Assembly: GCF_023744375.2 (NCBI RefSeq)
Contig: NZ_CP146284.1
Location: forward strand, 1,364,001-1,428,000
Direction: 5' to 3'
DNA length: 64,000 bases
Source of the DNA: Parabacteroides sp. AD58
GTDB lineage: Bacteria > Bacteroidota > Bacteroidia > Bacteroidales > Tannerellaceae
Part shown: piece after piece, positions 54,347 through 62,251 of the stretch
Position numbering within the stretch: position 1 is the stretch's first letter
How the letters are laid out: each line of letters opens with the position of its first letter
The notes under the pieces: model-generated
Told to the model about the DNA's origin: nothing
The model's database searches: none
The model's input: the letters and a program-made list of their open reading frames with translations, nothing else
Program-made: the position numbers and the translations under genes

Positions 54347-56693
54347 CCGTATAGTTCTTTAAGTCAAGTCTTCTGATTTCCGAAAGCAGGTTCTTCGCGT
54401 CGCCTACCAGCCGGTCTATTCTTACGATGACGGCCTCTGTATATGTACTGATGGTCAGGTCATCGGAAGTATCGTCATGCAGGATTCTGCTGTATGTCTC
54501 CAGTTCGCAGGCCACCCCCAGCTGTTCCCAGGTGGGATACATGCGGTGCAGGGTGTTTTTCATACGCTCCGTGTCCGTTTTCATGCTTTCAAGGGCTTCT
54601 TTCAGTTCTGTCCTGTTGTCGAGCGATTCCTTGATGAAGGCATTGAGCATCCATTCCATGTCCCCCGTGTCTGCGGCCAGGGCATTGAAATCCGCCTTCT
54701 GCTCCTGCTGCTGTCCCGACCTTTCCATTATGGAGGAAAGGAAAGCCAGCAGTTCGTTCATGGAGAACGGTTTCCGTATGCACCCGGAAAAGCCGGCTTC
54801 TGTATAGCGGCTCTCGTCCACGTCGTTGCGGGCGGTCATGGCGGCAACCGGGATGGTGCGTGAATTTCCGATATTGGAATGACGCAGGAGGTACAGCAGG
54901 TCAAAACCGCTGGTACCGTGCATCTGGATGTCGGTCAGCAGCAGATCATACGGTTCTTTCCGCAGTTCGCCGGCCACGTCCTTCGCCCCGATGCAAGTCC
55001 GGCATGATACTCCGTTCCGCTCCAGCATCTCCATGACGATGCGCAGCTGTATCGGATCGTCGTCCGCCAGGATGATACGCTTGGGAAGGCTGTATCTTCT
55101 CACAGCCGGCATGACGCTGTTCTTTACCGGTTCAGTGGAAATGGCAAGGGGGATTTCCGTGTGGAACAGGCTGCCTTTCCCGACATGGCTCGATACGGAG
55201 ATGCTGCCGCCGAGCAGGTTCAAAAGTCCCTTGGTTATCGGGAGGCCGAGCCCGAATCCTTCCGGCGAAATGTCTGGCGCCGCCCGCTCAAACGGCCGGA
55301 ATATGCGTTCTACCGTCTCCTTGTCCATGCCGATGCCCGAGTCCTCCACCTCCATGGTCATTACCCCGTCCTTGTAGCTTACCCGGAAACAGACTGTTCC
55401 GTTGCGGGTGAACTTGAGCGCGTTGGTCAGCAGGTTGTCCGCCACCTGACGGATGCGGTCCGCATCTCCGCATACCACGATGTCGGTGTCCTCTGCTTCC
55501 GTTTTGAAGACCAGCCCCTTGTCATTGGCCGCACAAGTGTATTCCACGTTGATGTCATCGACGAAGGCTTTCAGGTTGAAAGGTATCCTGTTCAGTGATT
55601 CCTTCGCTTCGTCCAGCCTGGAGAGGTCAAGCAGACTGTTGGCAAGTCTTGTGATATGGCGTGAGGATTTGATGATGTTGTCAAGGTAGGTGTTGCGGCG
55701 TTTTCTTTCCCTGGTGTCAATGGCCAGTTCCGCACTGCCGCAGATGGCGTTCAGCGGTCCCCTTATGTCATGGGATAGCGTTACGATGATACGCTTTCTC
55801 ATTTCGGACAGTTCCCGGTTCTGTTTGAGCGTATCCACCAGTCTACTGCGGTCATGTTCCTTGCGCCGTATGTCCCTCTGTATGACAAGATGGGATATGA
55901 TCAGCAGGACAATGGCAACTATGATGGTGGCCGCAAACAGCTTGAATGAAAGTGCCTTTGCCTCCGCAATCCTTGTTTCCCGGTTTTGGAAAGCGGCCTG
56001 GACCTGTTCGTCAAGGGCGGTGACGAAGGAGTTCAGTCTTTTGTTCAGTTTCAGGTTTTGCAGACGCAGGCTGTCAACATAGAGTCCGATATGTCTGTCA
56101 TGCTCTTCCTGCATGGTTATCAGCTGGCGGTTGAGCTGCCGCAGTTCTGTCGTGGAAGCCGGTACCTGTACGGTTTCCTTCTTGCCGAAGAAACCTGCTA
56201 TGCCGTTTTTCCGGCGGGTGACTGTGCGTGTACGGGTACTCTTGTTGATGACCTCGGGCAGACGGTTGTAGAGCAGGCTGTCTGAGGTCCTCTGCTCCTG
56301 AAAAACCGTCGTAAGATGGTACAGGCGGCTTTCTTTCTCTTCCAGCAGCCGTCGCAATGTGTCTATCTGTTCGTGGCTCACCAGGTCCAGGCCGTTGTCT
56401 TTCATCCGTTCCAGCAGGCTGTCTATGTGCAGGCGCCTGTTCCGGTATGCCGAGAAGTCCTCACTGTCCCATCCGATGGCGGATTCCCCCAGCAATGCGA
56501 TTCCGACGATGTGGCGGCGTATGGCGTTGACTTCATTCCGGATCTCACGTATTTCTGCGGTTCCGTTTGCTATGTCATGCATTTTTTTGCGCTCATGGAG
56601 CAGTATGGCAATCATGCTTCCGATGACTGCCAGCAATATCAGATAACCAGCTATGATTTTTGTCTGCAATGAAATTCCACTTAGCTTCCTCAT
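54321..56693 (-). CDS. rteA: RteA: hybrid sensor histidine kinase
   Basis: A 790-residue hybrid kinase. The start MRKLSGISLQTKII at 56693 comes just after a terminator hairpin; a frame to 56765 would cross it. Two membrane helices (about 12-32 and 245-265) enclose a periplasmic helical sensor (about 35-245). HisKA has LSHDIRGPLNAI; HATPase has DNLLTNALKF, DSGIGMD and GFGLGLPI; a receiver domain has LLLTDIQMHG; an HPt-like tail has NTLHRMYPTWEQLG. Partner is RteB. In CTnDOT the signal relates to tetracycline, but no tetQ is here. Confidence 0.92.
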   Translation of the reverse strand: MRKLSGISLQTKIIAGYLILLAVIGSMIAILLHERKKMHDIANGTAEIREIRNEVNAIRRHIVGIALLGESAIGWDSEDFSAYRNRRLHIDSLLERMKDNGLDLVSHEQIDTLRRLLEEKESRLYHLTTVFQEQRTSDSLLYNRLPEVINKSTRTRTVTRRKNGIAGFFGKKETVQVPASTTELRQLNRQLITMQEEHDRHIGLYVDSLRLQNLKLNKRLNSFVTALDEQVQAAFQNRETRIAEAKALSFKLFAATIIVAIVLLIISHLVIQRDIRRKEHDRSRLVDTLKQNRELSEMRKRIIVTLSHDIRGPLNAICGSAELAIDTRERKRRNTYLDNIIKSSRHITRLANSLLDLSRLDEAKESLNRIPFNLKAFVDDINVEYTCAANDKGLVFKTEAEDTDIVVCGDADRIRQVADNLLTNALKFTRNGTVCFRVSYKDGVMTMEVEDSGIGMDKETVERIFRPFERAAPDISPEGFGLGLPITKGLLNLLGGSISVSSHVGKGSLFHTEIPLAISTEPVKNSVMPAVRRYSLPKRIILADDDPIQLRIVMEMLERNGVSCRTCIGAKDVAGELRKEPYDLLLTDIQMHGTSGFDLLYLLRHSNIGNSRTIPVAAMTARNDVDESRYTEAGFSGCIRKPFSMNELLAFLSSIMERSGQQQEQKADFNALAADTGDMEWMLNAFIKESLDNRTELKEALESMKTDTERMKNTLHRMYPTWEQLGVACELETYSRILHDDTSDDLTISTYTEAVIVRIDRLVGDAKNLLSEIRRLDLKNYTDETQNTHS

Positions 56694-57118
56694 ACGCCTT
56701 ATGATAAAAAATCCCGGAAAGTTGTGGGGCGCAGTCTTCCGGGACGTGAGTAATTTGGATGTCACCCCGACGTGCTATCCCGTCGTACACAGAATGCACT
56801 CCGGCCTGTTATAACCTTGGCGGGCGACGGTTTGCCCGCATGATTCTCCTTTCTGCCGGCAGCTGTCGGCAGAAGATTCTCTGGTTCGGGTATCCAATAT
56901 CTTGTCCATACTCTATCTTTTACAGTCAGTCCATATTTCTGTTTCTCCGTATTTCCCGATGCAGGAAAAAATAAGGCCCCCTGTTATAGTCCCGTGTGGA
57001 AACGCGGATGACCCTGTTTTCGTTTGCCTGAATTACGGAAGTTCCGGCAAGACAATACGCTGTCCTATTGTATAATATTCCAAAATACAAATATATACAT
57101 TTGTCTCTAACTGCAATG
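56694..57118 (-). promoter_or_regulatory. rteA promoter, long leader and attenuator candidate
   Basis: On the minus strand a -33-like CATTG (57118-57114) and TATATTTG -7 (57095-57088) predict a start near 57080 and a leader of about 385 bases. In order: a 44-codon frame (56909-56775), hairpin TTCTGCCG/CGGCAGAA (56874-56851), a 10-residue frame MRANRRPPRL (56841-56809) with AAAGGAGAATC before its ATG, hairpin GCGGGC/GCCCGC (56839-56820) around that ATG, and terminator TCCCGGAA/TTCCGGGA with six T (56744-56706). The terminator lies 13 bases from the rteA ATG. Confidence 0.65.
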
Positions 57119-57183
57119 AAGTTAATATATGTTTGTCTTGATTTCAAACAAGTTTTAACATGTTATAGGCCATAAAGCCGCGT

Positions 57184-57972
57184 TCAGACAGGTATCGGAT
57201 TCATTTTCAAGGTTGAAAGGTTCAGGTACAGCCCCTGATGCTCGATCATGCCGTTGCGGAACATTTTCCACAGGATGTTGCAGCCGAGCTGTGCCAGTGT
57301 GGAGTTGATGAACAGGTCCTGCTTTTCCAGAGCCTCTGCCAGTGAGCAGCTCGGCCCGGAGTCTTTCTCCTTTACTTTCGCGTATTTCACGTAGCGGGTA
57401 ATCACTTTCAGTGACTCCACCGTTTCGTACAGCTTAGATGCTGGTTGTTTGATGTTCTTCGGTACGGTTCCGAGGATGACCTGTCCCGTATCCTGCGTAT
57501 TCCCGAAGTCCATCCAGTACAGGGGTGTCTCGTAGCTTCTGTATTCCGATACCGGCACGGCTTTCAGGATGTTCCACAGGTCGAGACGGGACTTGATGTT
57601 GTCCGTGCAGGTAATCGTTATGTTGGCCAGATTATCCCGTCTGGCGTCCTTCAGAGCTGCCGGATAGATGTCCGGTACCGCCTTCCAGTCGTTGCCGAAG
57701 AAGTTGTTCATGCGTGTGACGAGACACTGAGCCTTGTTCAGGCCGATGTCCGAGGGGCTGAAGAGCTGCCGTCCGATATTGGCCTCCGTCACGATGTCGG
57801 AATCATACACGGTTATGAACAGTCCGGGGTGTCCGAGTCCCCTTAGTGCCGTGTCAAGCCTGGCCAGGCAGGTAAGTACCTGCGAGCCTGTTCCTCCCGC
57901 TCCGATAAGGTTTACCGTTACCGGATGCTGCGGGTTTATGAGATAGTTGTCGATGTAATGTACCCTTTTCAT
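57184..57972 (-). CDS. PRTRC system ThiF family (E1-like) protein
   Basis: A 262-residue E1/MoeB/ThiF-fold adenylyltransferase. NLIGAGGTGSQ (21-31) binds ATP, and DSDIVTEANIGRQL (57-70) and TCTDNIKSRLDL (121-132) are the family's Asp and Arg motifs. A likely catalytic Cys is Cys209 in GPSCSLAEAL. No CxxC zinc pairs are seen. E1-like enzymes adenylate the C-terminal Gly of ubiquitin-like proteins; here a ubiquitin-like PRTRC protein C is encoded upstream in the same operon. The start overlaps the protein B stop (ATGA). Confidence 0.87.
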   Translation of the reverse strand: MKRVHYIDNYLINPQHPVTVNLIGAGGTGSQVLTCLARLDTALRGLGHPGLFITVYDSDIVTEANIGRQLFSPSDIGLNKAQCLVTRMNNFFGNDWKAVPDIYPAALKDARRDNLANITITCTDNIKSRLDLWNILKAVPVSEYRSYETPLYWMDFGNTQDTGQVILGTVPKNIKQPASKLYETVESLKVITRYVKYAKVKEKDSGPSCSLAEALEKQDLFINSTLAQLGCNILWKMFRNGMIEHQGLYLNLSTLKMNPIPV

Positions 57973-58670
57973 TTCAGTATGTCTTTAAGTTTCATGTTGT
58001 TCAGCGGTTTGAGCTCGTCCAGGTTGAAGTCTCTGTCCCGTGCCGCCTTTGTTACCAGTACGAGGTTTGATTTTGTCGGGTTCCCGTTGCTTCCCAAGTG
58101 TGTGAATTCCGTCAGCCAGAATTTCTTCTCCCAATACATGAGCAGCCTTTCGTAGGTCAGGTCCTTCGGCAGTTCTATCCTGGGATTTCCCAGGCATACG
58201 CTGGAACCTGTCACGTTGAAGAAGGGCGCGGCGTACAGCTCGGTATCGGGACCTGGAACATTTCCCTTGTAGGCATAGATTCTCATTCCGTGTTCACCGG
58301 CCTCGTAAATCACTCCCGGCAGGAAATATTCCGCGTTTTCTATTTTGAGCGCGGGGCTGAAGAACATCATCCTCTTGTGCGGAGGATTGTACCACACGTA
58401 TCTCTCGCTTCCCTTGCGCGGGTCGCAATAGAGCAGATTGGAGGGTATCTTGCCATACGGAGTGGTGCTGTGCCTTTCCGAGTATCCCTTCACCAGCGCG
58501 TTCATGAAATCTATGGTCACCGGTCTTCCTTCGGTCATGTTTTCCCGTTCGTCAATACCCCGGATTTCAAGGAAGAAGTTCTTGTCCCCCTCCGAGGCAT
58601 AGGCTATGAGTGCCGCCCTGGGGTTGAGCGGCGTCTTGATCTTTCTGGTCAGTTCGTTGCTGTCTATCAT
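57969..58670 (-). CDS. PRTRC system protein B
   Basis: A 233-residue protein that matches PRTRC protein B in order and in motifs such as RIYAYKGNVPGPDTELYAAP and PFFNVTGSSVCLGNP. Its role is not known. It is 16 bases after protein F and overlaps the ThiF start. Confidence 0.8.
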   Translation of the reverse strand: MIDSNELTRKIKTPLNPRAALIAYASEGDKNFFLEIRGIDERENMTEGRPVTIDFMNALVKGYSERHSTTPYGKIPSNLLYCDPRKGSERYVWYNPPHKRMMFFSPALKIENAEYFLPGVIYEAGEHGMRIYAYKGNVPGPDTELYAAPFFNVTGSSVCLGNPRIELPKDLTYERLLMYWEKKFWLTEFTHLGSNGNPTKSNLVLVTKAARDRDFNLDELKPLNNMKLKDILK

Positions 58671-58686
58671 ATCCGTTCAGATTGGT

Positions 58687-59616
58687 TTATATTGTGATGT
58701 TGATGAATTTTTCCGCCCACCTGAAGAAGCGTTCCGGGTAGTCGTCCATATGGAACAGCTCCTCCGTTTCCGGAGACAGTTCACAGGTGGTGATCGGAAT
58801 GATGTCGTATGTCTCCTGGCTGTAGGAGTTGTAATAGTCCGAGAGATATTCCGTTATCATGTCGGTGCAGTCATAGACGACCCGGATCTGCTTGCTGAGA
58901 TACATGGGCAGGAAGTCCGGTTCCTCCTCGTAGAATGGGTCGTAGCCGTATTCCATGATGCCGTGTTCGGGCGTCAGGAACTCCAGTCCTTCCTTCATAA
59001 GAGAGACCAGTGACTGTTCGTATCCGTCCTTCGGCTCATACCGGTCGAGCACTTTCGGCAGGTTCTTGTAATAGCATTTGTTTTCCACCCTGCGAAGCAG
59101 TGCGTGTATCCTGCCTTCCTTATAGGAGTGCAGAAGCCGCCGTCTCTTTTTCCGGTCGGATGCCGTTTCTCCCGGGTCCACCTCCGACATCAGTGTCAGG
59201 GCATAGTCCATGTCATCCTCGTCCAGTACGGTACTTATCCCGTTCGCCCGCATCAGGTTGTGGATGAAGGTGACGGATATGCATCTCAGTTCCGGCCCGA
59301 GCCTTTCCAGGAACTTCGTCGGAAAGTAATAGAGCGTGAACTCTCCCCATTGGTGGCATTTCCACAGGCAGAACAGCAGCCTTTCCCCGTCCTGTTCGAT
59401 GTTGACATTCATGTCACTGCCTACAAGATTGCACATCTCTTCGTGCAGTCGGGCGATGCCTTCTCCGGGCGTACGCCCCGGAACATGTACCGCCTCCTTT
59501 TTCATGAGGCTTGCATACCTGAAAAAGGAATCACGCAGGAACTTGTAGTTTTCCTGCGTGATGAGATTGTGCGGTTTCCCGTCAGTACCGTCAATGAACA
59601 GTTCCGGCGGAGACAT
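58687..59616 (-). CDS. PRTRC system protein F-like
   Basis: A 309-residue protein (start MSPPELFIDGTDGKP at 59616, chosen because an extra small gene ends 17 bases upstream, at 59634, in another frame). Segments such as RLLFCLWKCHQWGEFTLYYF and TFIHNLMRANGISTVL are like PRTRC protein F. Unknown function; it is in the middle of the cassette operon. Confidence 0.7.
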   Translation of the reverse strand: MSPPELFIDGTDGKPHNLITQENYKFLRDSFFRYASLMKKEAVHVPGRTPGEGIARLHEEMCNLVGSDMNVNIEQDGERLLFCLWKCHQWGEFTLYYFPTKFLERLGPELRCISVTFIHNLMRANGISTVLDEDDMDYALTLMSEVDPGETASDRKKRRRLLHSYKEGRIHALLRRVENKCYYKNLPKVLDRYEPKDGYEQSLVSLMKEGLEFLTPEHGIMEYGYDPFYEEEPDFLPMYLSKQIRVVYDCTDMITEYLSDYYNSYSQETYDIIPITTCELSPETEELFHMDDYPERFFRWAEKFINITI

Positions 59617-59633
59617 CGGCAGGAATGTGGCGT

Positions 59634-59801
59634 TCAGAAAAGAATTACGGCACCGCTGGGTGCCGCAATCCGTTTCTTCCTTTCCGTGCCGTAATGCACT
59701 TTCCTTTCGGTTTCCGCAATGATGAGTCTCGCGAGCTGTTCCGCCTGATATCCGTCCAATCGTACACATGATTCCTTCTTTTTTCCGTTGTTCTTTGCCA
59801 T
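59634..59801 (-). CDS. Small basic PRTRC-cassette protein
   Basis: A 55-residue frame (MAKNNGKKKESCVRLDGYQA, EQLARLIIAETERKVHYGTE) that is better coding-like than the longer frame overlapping it. It has a basic start, a probable helix 20-36 and a hydrophobic end GAVILF. It lies 6 bases after protein C (stop 59808) and 17 bases before protein F, so it fits the operon. I do not recognise the family. Confidence 0.65.
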   Translation of the reverse strand: MAKNNGKKKESCVRLDGYQAEQLARLIIAETERKVHYGTERKKRIAAPSGAVILF

Positions 59802-59807
59802 ATCCTT

Positions 59808-60029
59808 TTATCCTTTTGTCCCGATGGTGGTTTTGAACTCATATACCGTCATGTCTTCCCTGATGACCGGACCGTGTACGGTGGCCGTCGTCAGTTCCGG
59901 ATACAGGTTGGAATAGTAACTCATGATCATGTCCGGCGAGATGTTCGGATCAGGGTCCTGGAGGGTGATATACTCTGTTCCTTTCTTGAATCTGAATGAG
60001 CGTGTCATTCCTTTAATTTCGAGTGCCAT
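59808..60029 (-). CDS. PRTRC system protein C (prokaryotic ubiquitin-like)
   Basis: A 73-residue protein of the PRTRC-C/Prok_Ub family, which adopts a ubiquitin-like beta-grasp fold: KGMTRSFRFKKGTEYITLQD forms the first hairpin, ISPDMIMSYYSNLYPEL the helix and YEFKTTIGTKG the last strand. The C-terminus ends in a free Gly (GTKG), the feature needed for E1 activation without protease trimming. It is 3 bases after protein E. Confidence 0.85.
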   Translation of the reverse strand: MALEIKGMTRSFRFKKGTEYITLQDPDPNISPDMIMSYYSNLYPELTTATVHGPVIREDMTVYEFKTTIGTKG

Positions 60030-60032
60030 GGC

Positions 60033-61055
60033 TTAAACTGTATGATAAGGTGAATACTTGGGTTCCAGCATGGACTGCGGGAAATCAACATATTCCTCGT
60101 AGTCCTTCTCACTATATGTCGGGGATTCCGGGTCGTCCAGATACGCCTGCTGCTGTTCCTCCTCCTGCATGAATCTCTCTTCCTGCCAGTCCCTGATTTC
60201 AGGCTGCGGCGGATATTGTGGCTGGGGAGGCTGCTGTCCGGTTGTCCGCTTCAGGTATTGCGCCTGTGGCGGCAATGGCTGTCCTGGTTGCGGAGCCTGC
60301 TGTTGCGGCCATATTCCGGGCTGTTGCGGATGCTGCGTGTATGTCTGTTGCGGTCTCTGAGGTGCAGGCCGTGCCTGTCCCGGTGCCGGTGGCTGTGGTG
60401 CCCTGTTGTATGCCGGCTGCTGCGGACGTTGCACCTGCGGCTTTCGCTGTTCCGTCACAGGTGGCTGCGTGTATGCAGGCTGCTGTGGAACGGGTTGTTC
60501 CGGTTGTGGTGCCGGTTCCGGCTGCGCTTCCTGCTCCATCAGTCCGAAGAGGCTTCCCTTGTTCATTTCCGTATCGGCCGCCTTTATCTTCTCCTCGATT
60601 TCCTTCAGTTGGGCGGTGTCCGCGCAGGCTTTTGCCTGTGTGAGCATGCTGACGGCTTCCCTGAAGTTCTTTGTGGCCATCAGTTCATTGGCCTTCTTCA
60701 TCAGTTTCTCGTACTTCTCGCGTTTTTCGCGCTCCTCCTTCGTCTCCTTGGATTTCGCTTCCTTGGCGGCCTTGCTGCTGGCTGCGGCCTTGTCCGCCTG
60801 TGCCTCGAACTGTGCCATGTTGGAGAGGAGTCCGCATGTCTTCTGTATCGGTCTTGCTATGGCCTGCAGGAATCCCGTGTCGAGTTCCTGCGGTGTACCC
60901 GTGACGGTCAGCGGCACGATGTGGTTCTGGGCCTCGTCCTTGAGTCCGTTCGATTTTGGTAATGTGGAAACGGTCAGTTGTCCATTTGTTTTGCGGATGA
61001 CGATCGTGAGGTCCACGCTTTCCGTCATCATCTGGTGGATTGCTGTAAAAAACAT
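60033..61055 (-). CDS. PRTRC system protein E
   Basis: A 340-residue protein. Residues 1-75 are the conserved PRTRC-E domain (LTIVIRKTNGQLTVSTLPKS, IVPLTVTGTPQELD). A Lys/Glu-rich coiled coil follows (about 90-170), then a Pro/Gln-rich low-complexity region (about 178-300, with QPVPQQPAY and APQPGQPLPPQ) and an acidic tail ending YSPYHTV. The low-complexity part is unusually long and probably disordered. Function is unknown. Confidence 0.8.
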   Translation of the reverse strand: MFFTAIHQMMTESVDLTIVIRKTNGQLTVSTLPKSNGLKDEAQNHIVPLTVTGTPQELDTGFLQAIARPIQKTCGLLSNMAQFEAQADKAAASSKAAKEAKSKETKEEREKREKYEKLMKKANELMATKNFREAVSMLTQAKACADTAQLKEIEEKIKAADTEMNKGSLFGLMEQEAQPEPAPQPEQPVPQQPAYTQPPVTEQRKPQVQRPQQPAYNRAPQPPAPGQARPAPQRPQQTYTQHPQQPGIWPQQQAPQPGQPLPPQAQYLKRTTGQQPPQPQYPPQPEIRDWQEERFMQEEEQQQAYLDDPESPTYSEKDYEEYVDFPQSMLEPKYSPYHTV

Positions 61056-61088
61056 AATTTCAGATATTAAATGATTAGACGATAAATT

Positions 61089-61304
61089 TCAATATTCGCT
61101 GAAAAATTCTGCCAGCAGCCTGTTCCTGTCCGGATGTCTGCATATTTCCTGAATGGGGTTCAGCAGTTTTGAGATGTGAACCGGACCGGTTGTTCCTCTC
61201 GGCGGCAGTTTGATGGAGGGCTGCGGAACGTGTACTTTCGGTCTTCTTGTCACGGGCATCCCTATCGGGGCTGGTGACTGTCTGGTGATGATCGCTTGTT
61301 GCAT
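61089..61304 (-). CDS. Small PRTRC-associated hypothetical protein
   Basis: A 71-residue basic, Pro-rich protein (TRRPKVHVPQPSIKLPPRG) with a C-terminal helical part (ISKLLNPIQEICRHPDRNR). It is 33 bases upstream of protein E and the first gene of the minus-strand cassette. No family recognised. Confidence 0.6.
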   Translation of the reverse strand: MQQAIITRQSPAPIGMPVTRRPKVHVPQPSIKLPPRGTTGPVHISKLLNPIQEICRHPDRNRLLAEFFSEY

Positions 61305-61610
61305 ACTCTTTATTTTTTAAGTGTGAATACTCGGGCTTTGGCAGCCCGCTGAACTACAAGGGCCCAACGGCAGACGCTTCCGGAAAGGCAGGGTTTTCGG
61401 GAAAAATACCGGAGCCTCCGGCGAGGATGATTTTTTCCGAAACCGCTTGCGGCCTGACCTTGCCGTCCGACAAGAAGCGTCTGCCAACTTTGCCCTGTAG
61501 TTCTCCGGAGTGCCAATGTCTGTGTTTTCCGTCCTTTCCCTCTTTCTGGTGTATCGTTTCCGAATGTGACGGATATAAAAAGAGTTGCCCGTATCTGACA
61601 TGAACCTCAA
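61305..61610. other. Intergenic GC-rich upstream region of the PRTRC cassette
   Basis: No gene is convincing; the frames here have no coding-like composition. Minus-strand promoter for the cassette is expected near 61310-61400, but no clear TANNTTTG box was found. A direct match of 13-14 bases, GGCAGGGTTTTCGG near 61387 against GGCAAGGTTTTCGG at 63987-64000, may reflect a repeated leader of ICE genes. Confidence 0.4.
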
Positions 61611-61644
61611 AACCCCGAAAGTTTTTTATCTAACTTTCGGGGTT
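61611..61644. terminator. Bidirectional terminator
   Basis: AACCCCGAAAGTT (61611-61623) and AACTTTCGGGGTT (61632-61644) form a perfect 13-bp stem with an 8-base loop and T-runs on both strands. Confidence 0.85.
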
Positions 61645-61783
61645 TTATTATGTCAAAAAATACAGTTATTTAAATCGTCTCCATTACATGGGACTATTGG
61701 AACAGGAAGATAGTTATAGATATATTCTTACGGCTTTTGGAAAATAATGAGAGATTCCTCATATCCCTCCATAATTTGTATTT

Positions 61784-62110
61784 GTGCGACGGTCCTCCGG
61801 CATTACACAAGAAGCCCAGCATTTGGCTAACGCTCATGTCAAATATGCAGCAATCATTGATATAGCCGCCCTACGGATCGGCAATTGCGGACGGGCAAGT
61901 AGTGATGCTATGGGAAGATCAAGGAAAAAGAAGCTGGAAGAAATGACTGAGCTGGAAAGGCTCCAGCAGGAAGTCAAAGGATTCAGTACCGAGGATGTAC
62001 TGTTAAAAAAGTGAAGACTTTAGTAGAAGTAAGGGAAGCCAGTCTGCATGAGACTGGACGGAAGTTATCCAGAAGCTAAGGCTGGAACATAATCTTGATA
62101 TCCTCTTCAA
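61784..62110 (+). pseudogene. Degenerate IS3-family transposase remnant
   Basis: Codons 61784-62014 read like the end of an IS3-family OrfA (CGRASSDAMGRSRKKKLEEM, ELERLQQEVKG) with its leucine-zipper part. Just before the TGA at 62012 is A AAA AAG in frame, the classical slippery heptamer of IS3 -1 frameshifting; in the -1 frame KVKTLVEVREASLHETGRKL follows and soon stops. A third fragment, RLEHNLDILFKKAWM (about 62085-62131), resembles the start of OrfB. No intact ends were found. The frame before 61784 is missing. Confidence 0.65.
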
Positions 62111-62251
62111 GAAAGCATGGATGACCCTTACGATGTTCAGAATGGTGTTTACAATAAGGTCTATACTGGAAGTGTATGTCCAGTATACTGACCGGAGGTG
62201 CACTATCAGCTTTTGAGATGCCAAAAGATGTTTGATGGCATTGAGTTGTCT

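Noticed and set aside
59645..59842. A 65-residue frame with basic composition in the PRTRC cassette
   Set aside because: It overlaps the better-placed 55-residue gene 59634-59801 in another frame and the end of protein C.
60216..60962. Long plus-strand frames opposite PRTRC protein E
   Set aside because: Produced by the Pro/Gln repeat on the other strand; Leu/Arg/Cys-rich nonsense composition.
61317..61610. A 97-residue frame upstream of the PRTRC cassette
   Set aside because: GC-rich shadow frame with no domain and no operon spacing.
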